Positions 1 to 10,854 of a stretch of 64,000 bases of DNA are shown in pieces. This stretch comes from Tilletiopsis washingtonensis (taxonomy: Eukaryota > Basidiomycota > Exobasidiomycetes > Entylomatales). Location: the NCBI RefSeq assembly GCF_003144115.1, contig NW_020312006.1, positions 373,185 through 437,184 of the forward strand, read 5' to 3'. The notes below the pieces were generated by a model, which saw only the letters and a list, made by a program, of their open reading frames with translations, was not told the origin of the DNA and did no database searches. Both the position numbers and the translations under genes were made by a program. How positions within the stretch are numbered: position 1 is the first letter of the stretch; every line of letters begins with the position of its first letter.

Positions 1-1240
1 CGAGTTGCAGATCATGTCCGAGTCGTGGATGAGGATGCTCCAGCAGTTGACAAAGACGAAGAGGCCCATGTAGATGAAGCGGTGCAGCGGGAAGATGAAG
101 ACGAAGATGTGGTACGGCAGCGACTGCAGGTAGCCATCGATGGGGTGGAAGGCGTGCGACGCAAAGGGCGTGGGCACTGCGCGTGGCGTGAGCAAGAGCG
201 TCAAAGTAGGCACGCACGCGCTACGCACCGATCCACTTGTGGTGCGGCTTGTGGATGTACTTGTACAGCCGCGGGTGGTGCTCGAGGCGGTGCACCCAGT
301 AGATGCAGAAGTCCGTGAACACGAGGAAGAGCGGGATGCTGAACAGCGCGTAGGCGATGCCGTAGTCGCCGATGTGGTCGTACAGCATCGAGTGGCCGCG
401 CACCTCGGCCAGGAACCACGGCAGCGTGAGGGCGTCGAGCGGCGCAAAGGCGTTGAGCGACGATTCGATCTCGAGGCGCACCTGGTTCTTGAGGAAGCGC
501 GGGTGCTTCTTCATGTCGTGGTTGAAGAAGGTGAAGTAGGAGAGCGAGGCAAAGGAGAAGTACAGCAGCAGAATGCCGAGGTATGTGATGCCGTACAGCG
601 AGATACATTGCCTGTAGGCGCCGCTTGTCAGTATGCGCAAAGCCAGCAGCAAGGGCAAGGGCGCCTGAGGCAGGACACCGAGCCCTTCACCTGAGGCAGG
701 ACACCGAGCCCTTCAGAACAAGCCAAGCGCAGGCGCTTGCAGCAGCGCATGGCGCCTCGGACACCGGCACAGCGCAGGAGCGGACGTCTGGGCTGGACCG
801 TGCCAGCGCAACATGCCACGCTGAGCCGGCTACGAGCTCGCCGCTGCCAATCCACCGCGCGAATCGCTGTGGCAGCACGGCTGGCAACGCTGCTGGTGAT
901 CGAGGCTGGAAGCTGAGGCGCCTCCGTCACCGTGCCAGCTACCACCTGTCGCCAGCCCCCGCTCTTATGTGGCAACGCGACTCGCAGGCCAAACTCACCG
1001 CAGCCAGTAGTCGCGACCCCACGAGCTGGCGTTCAAGAGGCGCACGGCGTTGCGCTCGTCAGCTGCGGCGGCCTGTGCGGCCTTGCCGGTCCAGCCCATG
1101 ACGTTGGAGGTGAGGTTCAGGATGGCGCTCGGGCTGGCGCGTGCCACGGCCTTAGAGATGTCCTTGGGCACGGCGGGCAGGGCCCACGCGTAGACATCGT
1201 CGAGCAGGTAGTGGTCGAAGATCTGGAGCACGACGTCCAT
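1..1240 (-). CDS. ERG3: C-5 sterol desaturase (ERG3), 3' end outside the window
   Basis: Exons read 1240-999, 611-229 and 176 to the window edge. This is the di-iron ER enzyme that introduces the C5-6 double bond in ergosterol synthesis. The N-terminus ([15 protein letters not shown]) closely matches yeast Erg3. A membrane segment precedes the conserved block [14 protein letters not shown], and histidine boxes HRLEHH and HKPHH are followed across intron 2 by [12 protein letters not shown]. Splicing joins WLR to QCISLYG (codon CG|G) and KW-I to VPTPF (codon G|TG), both restoring family sequence. The start is the ATG at 1240; a TTG three codons upstream is not used. Intron 1 is unusually long (387 bp) and carries a perfect 26-bp tandem duplication; intron 2 is 52 bp. 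Roughly the last quarter of the protein is missing. The identification is very secure. Confidence 0.95.
664..715. repeat. Perfect 26-bp tandem duplication in ERG3 intron 1
   Basis: Two identical copies, 664-689 and 690-715, lie inside the first ERG3 intron. Read on the gene strand each copy begins GTGAAG and ends CTGCCTCAG plus G, so each resembles a donor at one end and an acceptor at the other. Confidence 0.9.
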
Positions 1241-2951
1241 CGTGGGCAAGCGGCGAGGCGGCTAGGCCAGACGAAAGGGAGGTGCGAGGCAGAGAGCGAG
1301 GAAGCGGCACGCGCGTGAGAGAAACACACGAGAGCGAGGCGGCGCGCGTAGAAGAAGGCGCCGCGGGTGCGAGGCGAGGCGGTCAAGGAGCGTGAGTGGG
1401 TGAGGCAGGTGCGAAGGTGGTGGCGGGAGGGTGAGCAGCACGCAGAGCAAGGTCGGCGGCAACAAACGTCGAGGGAGCCGAGTCAGGTGATGGAGAGAGA
1501 GGTGCGAGACACGCCTGCGAATTCGCGAAGCTGGCGCTGCCACAGACGCCGGAGCGGCGCGGCGCGGAGGCACGGCACGGCGGCAGCGGCAGCGCGCTCG
1601 AGGCGCCTTGCGAAGCCGCCTTGCACCCGTGTCGCGCGGCAGGCGGCTCGCCGGCGTGCGGGCGCTGGAGTTGGAGCAGCCGTCCTGCGCCGCCGCGCCG
1701 CCCATGTGGCGTGGTGCAGCGCCCTTGCTGCGCTGCGTGCCGGCCGGCCTCTCACGCGGCACGCCGACAGCACAGCGGCAGTACCGCGGCGTGCTGCTCT
1801 CCAAAATATAAACGCTCGGTGGCGCCGCCCGCCGCGAGACGGGGCACGCCACGAGCAGGCGGACGCGGCGCATCAGGCCCCATCAGGGCGGCAGCTCGCG
1901 CTAGCAGCGCCAGGCAGGAGCCCAGTGTGCGGAGGGTGGCCTGACAAGATGCAGCAGGCGTTCTTCTGGCGCGCGGCCTGCTTCCTCCGCGCGCCGCCGC
2001 GGCGTCCGCCCCGTCTCCGCTCGCTCGCGCCTCGCTCGGACAAGGCGCACGTGAGGCAGACATCTCCGAGGCACGCGCGCGACAGCCACGAGAGGTGGCT
2101 GGCGATGGCAGGCTGCACCAGCTGCAGTGGAACGACGGCGAGAGGCGAAAGAGGCGCGAGGGCACTCAAGCAAGTCTGATGAGTGCAGAGGCTTGGCTAG
2201 AGCGGCGACAGGAGACGGGGCGGGCGCAAGAGATGGGATGCGGCGAGGCCAGCGGATCAGATACGCGCGCGGAGGCGAGGCGCGGCCCAGCAGCGCATGG
2301 CTCGCTGATGCTGAGGGGGCCGGAAAGGCGTTGCCGGCCAAGTCAGCCTGCCGCACGACAGGAGCATGCTTCAAAGGCTGGCCGCTGCTGCTCTCGAGGG
2401 GTACAGAGCCCGAGATGTCAGCATGAGGCGGCAGCGGCGGCGGACGAGCACCGCAGCACCATCCGGACCCGTCATGCGTGGGCACACGACAGCACGCCGC
2501 CGTGCGGGGCGCGGAGAGCCGCCCGCGGCCTCCGACCTGTCCGTCGGCTGCGCGCCACAGCGCCCAGCAGCAGCAGGGCCCCATCTCTGGCTGTGCCAGC
2601 GCTCGCTTGCGTGGCACGTCTGCACAGCCCTTCGACAGCGGTGGCATCGGCATGGCGTGTGCGGATGGACGATCAGGCCACTGCTGTCGAATCGGGCCAT
2701 CGAGGAGGGCGGATCTCGGCGGCCGCTCGCGCCGAAGCTGGCGCCGTGTGCGGCGGCGGGTGGAGCTGACGGCGCACGGCACAGCCACCTGCTCCGCGAC
2801 AACCAACACTCGGCGTCGACATCTGTCAAGCATCGCATCAGCAGGGCCGCGCAAGCTCCCGCACCGGCATCCGTCTCGCGCCGGAGAGCGTGGTGCAAGC
2901 GCACGGCCCCGCGAGGACGAGTCGGGCTGTGCCAAGCGCCGGACACGTCTG
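1241..2951. other. Intergenic, shared upstream region of ERG3 and the F-box-like gene
   Basis: I see no recognisable protein or RNA gene. Long open frames here are GC-driven and low in complexity. The one AT-rich spot is an AAATATAAA motif near 1804-1812, a possible TATA element for either flanking gene. Confidence 0.6.
1802..1814. promoter_or_regulatory. Possible TATA-like element
   Basis: CAAAATATAAACG stands out in otherwise very GC-rich DNA, about 560 bp upstream of the ERG3 ATG and 1.1 kb upstream of the F-box-like ATG. The distance argues for long 5' UTRs or against function; no transcript evidence is available. Confidence 0.25.
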
Positions 2952-3984
2952 ATGGCCCTCCTGGCGCTGCCGCTCGAGCTGCAGCTGCACATCCTCGCCC
3001 TGCTGCCGCTCTCGAGCCAGCTGCTCTTCACGTACCAAGTGTGCACGGTGCTGCGGCAACGCTTGCACCCGCTGCTGCTGCCGGCGCACACGCTCTCGCT
3101 GGCGACGTGGCGCATTGCGGCTGAGGAGACCCGACATGTGCTAGCTCGCGGCAGCGAAGAGGTGGTGTCAGATCAGACGGTCGCCGGAGTCACCAAGCAC
3201 GCCTCGAGGGTGCATCTGGGCGCACCCACCTCGCCTGCCACAGATGCACGCTTGCTCGTGCGAGTACTGCGTCTGCTATCGCTGCTCGACGAACCCGAGA
3301 CGGCATCAAGCGTCGCTCCTCTGCCGTCGCCGGCGCCGGCGCATCCGCTGCGTGCTCTTTGCCTCATCGGCTGGCGCGGAGTCGGAGCAGATCTCGTGCG
3401 CCGTCTGCTCTGCGAGCCCGGCCTGGCAGACGTTCGCACCGTAGTCAAGACGGAGCGCTTTGACCGACGTGAGCAGGAACAGCACCCGTTGGCTTGTCTC
3501 GCCAGCTGACTCCTTTGACTCAGATGCCTGGACACGCCCGCTCGCGCCGCACGAGCGCAGCGCACCCATCAGCGTCTCCGAAGGCGGCAACAGCGCCCTG
3601 GCGCAGCACTATCTGCCCGCCTCTGTCGTGTCTGACAGCGAGCCTGGCGGTAGCGACAAGGCCGCAGCACCGCTGGTGGTGGTCACGCAGGCCATGCTCG
3701 TCATCGGCAGCCGGCAGGCGCCGCACCAGCGCATCCCGGGCAAGGGCGTGCAGGTCGGCTATGAGGCGCTGTGCTTTGCGCCGAGCTTCGCGGACCAGAT
3801 CACAGCGGTAGAGCCCGTCGAGGAGGGCACAGCCGCCGCCAGTGCAGTCACTGCGCCAGACGCGCCACTGCACGTCATCTTTCAGGGGCGGTACAGCGCC
3901 GCCGACGCCCTGCAGTGCGAGGCACAGCTGCGCTGCTCGCACATCCGCTGCGGCCACTGCCGACAAGAGATCTGGTTCGGTTAG
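2952..3984 (+). CDS. F-box-like protein of unknown substrate
   Basis: Exons 2952-3468 and 3524-3984 give 325 aa. The first ~50 residues (LPLELQLHILALLPLSSQLL..., then VCTVLRQRLHPLLL) look like an F-box, which in other proteins binds Skp1 in SCF ubiquitin ligases. The rest has no repeat domain I recognise. It ends in a cysteine/histidine-rich tail (CSHIRCGHCRQEIW) that could bind a metal. The 55-bp intron has a GTGAGC donor, a CTGAC branch site and a TTTGACTCAG acceptor, and the join (codon C|AT) keeps the frame. An in-frame ATG also exists at 2652, but the sequence between is low-complexity, so I start at the F-box. Function is not assigned. Confidence 0.65.
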
Positions 3985-4123
3985 CGCTCAGTCTGGACTG
4001 TCGCGGGTGTGAGAGGTCTATTGTAGCAGAACACCGGGCTTGGACAGGCGACGAGCGCGTCCAAGCCCGCTGCGTGCTGTTCTCCGCACGCGCAGTCGTT
4101 GCTTTTGATGCAGCGTCACTGGC

Positions 4124-6927
4124 TCAGTCCCAGTCACTCTCCTCTGCCTCCTCCTCCTCGGCGCCCTCGGCCTCGGTGCCGCTCGACCCGTCGTCGTCGT
4201 CGTAGCGCACCGAGCGCACCTTCTCGCCGCGCATGGCGGCCATCTGGCCGGCGAGGCTGCGGCGTTGCGTGAGCTAAAGGCAGATGCGGGCGGCAGACAA
4301 AGCCACTCACGTGTCCTCGTCCGGGTCTGAGATCTCGTCCTCGCGCACGTCGTCCTCCAGCACGCTCGGGTCCTCGACCTTGAGCTTGATGGGCAGCGCC
4401 GCATCGGAGCCGAGGTACGAGTCGCTCTTGAGCAGCGCCGTGAAGGTGTAGAGGCCGGGCTGCGGCGGCGCCTGGAACTGCACCGAGTACATGCGCACGG
4501 CGTCGGGCCCAATGTCCGTCACGCGCGTCGGCTGCACAATGATGCGGCTCTGCTTGGGGTCCGCGATCATGGCCCACCACTGCGGCTTGCGCTCCTGCAG
4601 TCACAGGTCAGCCTACAAGTCTCGCGGGCCAGGCTATGCGTGAGCAACGCACCTCAATGAAGTGCGGGGCGTGCGCAACGCCGACGGGCTGCTTGCCCTC
4701 CTTCGACGTCTTGGTGTCCGTCCGGCCGATGAGGTGGTCGAGCGAGACCTCCTCGTCGTCCTCGGTCGATGGCCGCACGCTCGACTCCTCGTCGCGGCGC
4801 GAGGCCTCGGTGCCCGGGCGGGCGCCGGAGTTGAGCATCACGCCGTCGCGGCGGAATGGCAGGGTGCGTGCCTTGATGACGAACTGCACGATGGCGCCCG
4901 TGGTGACGAGGCGCTCGCCGTTGACTGCGAAGGCACATATGAGCAAATGCAGAGCTTCAGCACGCAGAAGCAACGCACCCTTGAAGAACGAGTCGACGAG
5001 CTCAATGCGCGGCCACTCGCCCACGACGCGCATCAGCTCGTCGTACTGCTTGGCGCTCAGCGCATCCTTGCCCTCCTTGCCGACGCCGAGCAGCTTGCGG
5101 CGCTGCGCGTCCTCCATCTTCCAGAAGCCCTGCAGGCCGAGCTCGCCGAGCTTCGCCTTGCGCGTCACGGCCAGCGCGAGGGGCAGCGTCATGTGCGGCA
5201 GCTGCATCAGCTCCGCGGCCGGACGCAGCTCCACGGCCGGCGGCACAGCCTGCACGAAGCACTGCTGCATGTCCATCAGCTGCAGCGTCAGGTCCATCCA
5301 GTTGTGCGCCAGCGAGATGGAGAGCATGGCGGTGATGAGCCGCTCGGCCGTGGCGCCGATGACGTAGCGCTCTGTGAGGCGTGTTGCGTCAGCGAGTGGC
5401 CACAGGCCATGAAGAGCCTCAACGCACCCTTGGTCAGCGTCGCGTTCTTGGTGTCGATGCGCAGCAGGTAGGCGTAGAGCAGCACGAGCGTCTTGCGGAT
5501 CGACTGCGTGCGGAACTGTGCGCAGCGCTGGGTTCAGCAACGGACCTGCCAGACGAAGCACGAGCACGTTCACTCACCGACTCGATAAGAGCCCAGCGCG
5601 GGCCGAGCGCCTCAACCTGCTCGCGGACCTGGGTCTCGAGCACCTTCAGGTCCTCCTCGTTGGCGTCCTTGCCGCGCTTCTCCAGCTTCGGGTCCACAAA
5701 CTCCTCGCTGATGGCCAGCAGCGCGAGGATGCGCGCGGGCGGCGTGTCCTCGCGCAGGTGCTGGAAGAAGTTCTGTGCCGTCAAGTTGATGATGCCGTCC
5801 TTTGTACGCGCGCGCGAGCCGTACCACCAGCGAGCCTGCCAGAGATACGTGAGCACGCCTGCGCGCCAAGCAGTGCGTCTGCGACACCCACCACGAGGTA
5901 CGGCAGGCCCAGGCCGAACACCAGGCCATACACGCCCAGCACCCAGCCGCTGTTCTGCGCCTCGACGACCCACGTCGGCAGGGCAATGCCCATGCTCATC
6001 TCCTGACGGCCATCGGGGTGGCCGTACAGCTCAAAGTTCTTGCGGATCGTCTCGTCGGTGAGCGACTTGTACGCCTTGGTCAGGTCGATGTAGTGCGACT
6101 CGGCATCCTCCTTGGTCTGGTTCTCGGACAGGCGGATCTTGTCCGGGTGACTGGGCGCGCACGTCAGTCAGAGGTCCAGCGCGGCGAATCGAAGGCTTTC
6201 GGGCGCGACATGGTCGGCCGGCAGTCCCTGTTCCGCTCTGTCCGCTCGCTCGTCGGCCCGCGCGTCGCGCCGATACAGCCTCTCGCCACATCGTTCGGCC
6301 TGCTCGCTCTCACACTCACAACTTGATGCTGAGCTTCTTGTAGTGCTTCTTGATCTCCTTCTCCGTGGCACTGGCGGTGATGCCGAGGATGCTGAACGGG
6401 TCGTACACGGCGTGCGAGCTGTTCGAGGCGGCGTTTGCGATGCGCTGCACGAGGAAGAAGACGGAGATCCAGCCGACGACGACGAGGAGAAGCCTGTGTG
6501 CTGAAGTGTGAGCCAGATGCTGGGAGAGACGGCGCGGAACATGTGACCCCTCCGGCGCGGCAGGTACGCCAGTCATGCTCGGCACTGCGCGTGGCCCTGC
6601 GCTGCTGTGCCTGCCGTCTGGCGCACGAGCCAACTGCCAGCCACTGGCGCCCTTCACCCTGCCGACGCTGCTGCATCTCGACGCCCTCCCACAGGCCTGC
6701 ACTGCTGCCACTCACCGGCGCCCGATCTTGGGGTTGCGCAGGCTGCGGCGCGCGAGGCGGCGGATGGCGGCGACCTTCTGGCCGCGCGCATCGAGCCAGC
6801 CCTGCTTGCCCTTTGCGCTGACGCGCGACGTGAGCAGCGAGTAGGTGAGCGGCAGCAGCACGAGCAGCAGGAAGGTGAGCACAAAGGTGAGGAACTGCCC
6901 GCCCTCCTCGTCGTATTTGTACTGCAT
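4124..6927 (-). CDS. SEC63: Sec63, ER translocon J-domain protein
   Basis: Nine exons (6927-6716, 6493-6320, 6150-5892, 5835-5578, 5515-5428, 5371-4979, 4924-4653, 4594-4311, 4256-4124) sum to an intact 690-aa protein. Sec63 is the ER membrane subunit of the Sec62/63 translocon that recruits the luminal Hsp70 Kar2/BiP. Visible features: an N-terminal membrane segment (~10-32), a second (~72-90), a luminal J domain with HPD at 130-132 created across intron 2, a third membrane span ending PYLVARWW, a long Brl domain (repeated matches such as PHMTLPLAL and GFWKMEDAQRRKLLG), the IAGQMA-like block EDTLAGQMAAMRG and a very acidic C-terminus ending SDWD. Introns 1 and 2 are 222 and 169 bp; the rest are 54-62 bp. 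It shares its upstream region with the divergent CDC20-like gene. Confidence 0.96.
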
Positions 6928-7259
6928 CGTGGGCGGCGGTGGTGGAGTGGTCGTGGCGGGAAGGTGCGCGCTGCGACGCCGACACGACCCCTGGGCGACA
7001 AAGCGGCCTCCTCGCGGTGCGGCGCTGCGCCTTCGTCGTGGCGCGCCGTCGTGCCGTGGCGCAAGCTCAGGCGCGCCGGCACTCGGGAGTGCGCCGCGGG
7101 AGCCCCGTGCATGAGCTGGCGACGTGGAGGCGGCGCACGTGACGCCTCGCGCCGTGCGAGTCCAACACCTCGGCCCGAGAGAGCAACATCTACCGCGGCA
7201 CCCCCTCTGCTTCCTGACCCTCTTGCTCTCCTCCCATCTCTCCAGCGCCGACCTCTCCA
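6928..7259. promoter_or_regulatory. Divergent promoter region, SEC63 / CDC20-like
   Basis: 332 bp between two start codons facing away from each other. It ends in a pyrimidine-rich stretch just before the CDC20-like ATG. I see no specific operator. Confidence 0.5.
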
Positions 7260-9162
7260 ATGGCTCCCTGCACACCCGTCCGCCGCGGCCCCGGCGGCGG
7301 CGCGCCGACCGACTCGCCGCTCGCGCTCCTCTCGAGCAACATGGCCGCCGCGCGCCTCGACGCCCTGCCCGCGCACCGCGGCGGCAAGGGCGCCGCCGCC
7401 TCGGGCCTTGGTGCTCGCGGCGGCGCATCAACGCTGCGCCAGCACATGCCTGCCTCGGCGGCCGCAGCGCGTGAGGAGACGCTGCCGCCGCCGGGCGCAC
7501 ACCTCGCCCTCGACCTCACCAAGGACTGGGAGGCGGACGGCAGCGCCAAGCCGCGCAAGAGCGCTCACTCGCAGAGCGTGAGTCGCATCTGAAGCGGACA
7601 GGGCAGTTCCAAATAGCAGTCAGTAGCAGTGCTCATCCTCTCTTCACAGCGCGGTGACCGCTTCATCCCGAATCGCGAGCTCTCGCGCAGCCAGGGCGGC
7701 TCGCACGACTCGCTGCTCGACAACACGGGCGGCGAGACGCTGCACAGCGCACACGCGTCGTCGTCGGCCTCGTCGACGTGCGACGACGTGAGCCTGAGCC
7801 AGAGCATTGCGGCGGCGAACCAGATCCCCACCGACGTGGCCGGCGCCGGTGCCGAGCTGCCGTCGTTCGATGATGGAGGCGTGCCGCAGCAGCGCATCCT
7901 CTCCTTTAGCGCCGCCGCACCGCCGTCGCTAAGCCAGCCCGACGTGCGAGCACGCTACGCCGCCACGCGCGCCAAGGCTGCGCTGCCGTCGAGTCTGCTC
8001 GCGGGAGGGCGGCGCAAGATCCAGACGCACGCCATCAAGACGCTCGACGCCGTCGCGGTGGCGCCCGACTTCTACCGCAACACGCTGCACTGGAGCAGCC
8101 GCAACGTGCTGGCCGTGAGCCTGGCCGAGTGCGTGCACCTTTGGAACGGCGACACGGGCGAGGTCGAGATGCTGTTGGACCTGCAGGAGCAGAGCGAGCG
8201 CTTCGGCGGCGGCGCGCACGGCGCCATCACCAGCCTGCGATGGAACGGCGATGGCCAGTCGCTCGCCGTCGGCACGGCCAGCGGACACATGCAGATCTGG
8301 GATGCGGCGTCGAAGCAGCGCCTGCGCACACTGCGGCCTTCCGCTGAGGGCGGCGCCGACTGCGTGGACGTGAACGCCTGCGCGTGGGGCGACGAAGGCA
8401 TGCTCAGCCTCGGCTTTGCCAGTGGCCTGATCCGCGAGCACGACGTGCGTGTGCGCGAGAGCGTCGTCCGCGAGCTGCCCAATGCCCACGCCGGCGCCGT
8501 GTGCGGTCTGGCGTGGCGCCGCGACGGCGTGCTGCTGGCGAGCGGCGGTAACGACAACGTGGTGCAGGTGTGGGACCGGCGCTCCGATGCGCCGCGCCTG
8601 CGCAAGAACGTGCACAGCGCTGCGGTCAAGGTGAGCTCTGGCGCTGTGGCTCCTGCAGTCGATCCTCGAAGCTGATCCCTGCTTTCCCCAGGCTCTGGCA
8701 TGGTGCCCCTGGAACGACAGCATCCTCGCGACCGGCGGCGGCTCTGCGGACCGCAACATCCACTTCTGGAACGTGACGGCCGGCTCGCGCACGCAAAGCA
8801 TCAAGACGGATCACCAGGTCGTCGGACTGCACTGGAGCGAGCAGCACCGCGAGATTGCCTCGATCCACGGCGAGGCCGTGGGCGCAGCGTACGAGCGTGC
8901 CGGCGCCATCTCCGTCTGGGCGCATCCAGCGGGCAGCAATATCGCCACCATCGAGGCGCCGCACGACGGCCGTGTCATTCGCAACTCGGCGCTCAGCCCT
9001 GACGGCCAGACCGTCGCGACCATCGGCGATGACGAGAGCCTGCGCATGTGGGCGCTCTTTGAGGTCAGCGAGGAGGACGCAAAGAGCGCAAAGCGCAGAG
9101 GTGCACCGGGCTCGGGCGACGGCGCCGGCCGTCTGGCACATGCGTCGCGCGGCCTCAGGTGA
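7260..9162 (+). CDS. CDC20: CDC20/Fizzy-type WD40 activator of the APC/C
   Basis: Exons 7260-7577, 7650-8630 and 8692-9162 give 589 aa. Members bind the anaphase-promoting complex and present destruction-box substrates. A canonical C-box (DRFIPNR, residues 109-115) sits immediately after intron 1. A family-typical entry to the propeller follows (KTLDAVAVAPDFY, then LHWSSRNVLAVSL). WD40 repeats are clear, including AWCPWNDSILATGGGSADR across intron 2. The N-terminal 100 residues are low-complexity with an RxxL. The protein ends in Leu-Arg where most family members end in Ile-Arg (the IR tail). I see no KEN box. Cdc20 seems a better fit than Cdh1 because of the propeller signature, but a meiosis-specific paralogue is possible. 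Confidence 0.9.
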
Positions 9163-9391
9163 CCGTGCTCCGCTCCCTCTCTCCCCTGCGTTTCGTCCTG
9201 TTCCGTTGCCGCTCCTTCCACTCATCTAGCCTCTCTGGCGCCCCTGCCCAGTCTCTGCCCCCCACATACAGCTCTCATACCGTGTTACCCTCATTCAGCA
9301 TCCCTTCTCGGCCCTCTCAATGCATCTCTACACCCCCGTGCTTCTTCGCTGGGCCGCACCTGCTGCGGCTGATGGTATATTGCGCTCTGCC

Positions 9392-10536
9392 CTACACAGC
9401 TCTGACCTTCTTGGCACCAGCGCCCGCGCCGGCCCGGCGCTTCTTGAACATGCCACCGCCGCTGTTGCCGCCTGCCTCTGGCGTCTCCTCCTTCGGCGCA
9501 GCAGGCGGCGGCGCTGCTTCGTCCGGCGGCGCACTGCCAGCTTGTTCTGGCTCTGCCTTCGGCTCGTCTGTCTTGTCAGCCTGCTCTTCCGGCTCGCCCA
9601 GCTCCTCCTTCTTCGGCACAGCAGCGTCTGGCTGCTCTTGCTTCTTCGGCTCGAGCTTGAGTGCCTGCCACTGTGGCAGGCGGTGCTTGCGCTCCTGCGC
9701 TTCTCGCGCCGCCTGCTGCTCCTTGCTCTCCAGCTTGATGCGCTTCTTGACGACGATCTCCGGCTTCTCATCCTCGTCGTCGTCGTAGCTGTCAAAGGCA
9801 GCCCGCTTCTCCTTAATCTTGTACGCGCGTGCCTCTTCGCGCTCCTGCTGCTCCGAGCCAAGCATCACCGCCGCTGGTGGTGGCGCGATCGGCGGGGGTG
9901 GCGGTGGCGCTACGACCTCCCACTCGCCTGCCACGCCCTCCTTGGCACGCTGCTCAGCCAGCTCGCGCGCTGCCCGCGTCTCGGGCGTCTCGCCGTCGGC
10001 ATCGGCAAAGCCGAGCGAGGCGGCACTCGAGTAGGCCGCCAGCTTGTCCGCTGGCCGCCAGGCGGGCTTCTTGGCTGCGCCGGCTGCCGCCTCCTTCTCG
10101 CGCCGCGCGGCGGCCTCCTTGGCTGCGGCTGCGAGGGATGACGAGGAAGAGCCCTCGCCGTTGTTGTCGAGTGCATTCGCTGCTGCTGCGAGCTGCACAG
10201 AGGAGGTGTGTCAGTTGATGCCTGACAGCGAGAGATGTGCCTTCGTCCGATGTGCCTGGGGCTGTCTGGCGAGCAGCTCGCGCTCCCTTGCCCGCCCACA
10301 CAGAGCAGGTCCGCTGCAGCACTCACCTTCTCGATCTTGCGCATCTCAGCCTTTGCCTTCTCCTCGTCGCGGCGCGCCTGCTCGCCCTTGCGGTACGTCT
10401 CCTTGAGGGAGCGCTCGACGTTGCCCTTATGGCGCATGCCGCCTTCGTGCTGCATGCGCGACGGCACATCGTCGTTGATGGTAATGTCGCAGTACGGACA
10501 CGTCCAGCGCTTGCGCGACACCCAGAACTCGGACAT
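9392..10536 (-). CDS. U1-type zinc-finger protein, WBP4/FBP21-like splicing factor
   Basis: Exons 10536-10327 and 10192-9392 give 336 aa with a 134-bp intron between. The N-terminus MSEFWVSRKRW, then CPYCDITI and HEGGMRHKGNVE is a U1-C/matrin-type C2H2 finger at the extreme N-terminus, as in WBP4/FBP21 and related spliceosomal proteins that contact RNA or Prp19/U2 components. A charged helical stretch follows (KETYRKGEQARRDEEKAKAEMRK), then alanine-, proline- and lysine/glutamate-rich low-complexity sequence. The C-terminus has the MFKKRR block common in these proteins. No WW domain is visible, so the match to WBP4 is to its N- and C-termini only. It is convergent with the CDC20-like gene and probably nuclear. 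Confidence 0.8.
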
Positions 10537-10854
10537 GCTTGGCGAAGTGGGAGGAGTGTGTCGGGGGTGAGAGGTGGTGGAAGACAGGAAGGAGGTGGCT
10601 GAGGGCTGCGCACCTCGAGGCAGCTGCGCCGCCGCCTCATGTGGAGCGCATCACGTGACGCTTCCCAGCAGCACCCTCGTCCGTGCGGCGCCCCGCAGCG
10701 CTCGCAGCGATCAGTCGTCCGGTCTGTATCTAGATCTGATTGCAAGAGGAAGCACGGAACAGCACAGCAGGAGGCACAAGAGTCGAGCAGACGACTGGCA
10801 GACGCGTGCCAGACCCTCTTCGCCCCATCGCGCCAGCCCGGTCCGTCTGCGCGC
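10537..10854. other. Intergenic spacer
   Basis: 318 bp between the zinc-finger gene start and the end of the complex I subunit gene, both on the minus strand. It should hold the zinc-finger gene promoter and the other gene's 3' UTR. I see no further gene. Confidence 0.6.

Noticed and set aside
1901-3115. A 404-codon open frame on the minus strand opposite the F-box-like gene
   Set aside because: Arg/Ser/Cys/Ala-rich, no domain, overlaps a better-supported gene on the other strand.
4257-4285. Alternative acceptor TTTAG for the last SEC63 exon
   Set aside because: It gives an Arg-rich out-of-frame tail; the GCCGCAG acceptor yields EDTLAGQMAAMRG, which fits Sec63.
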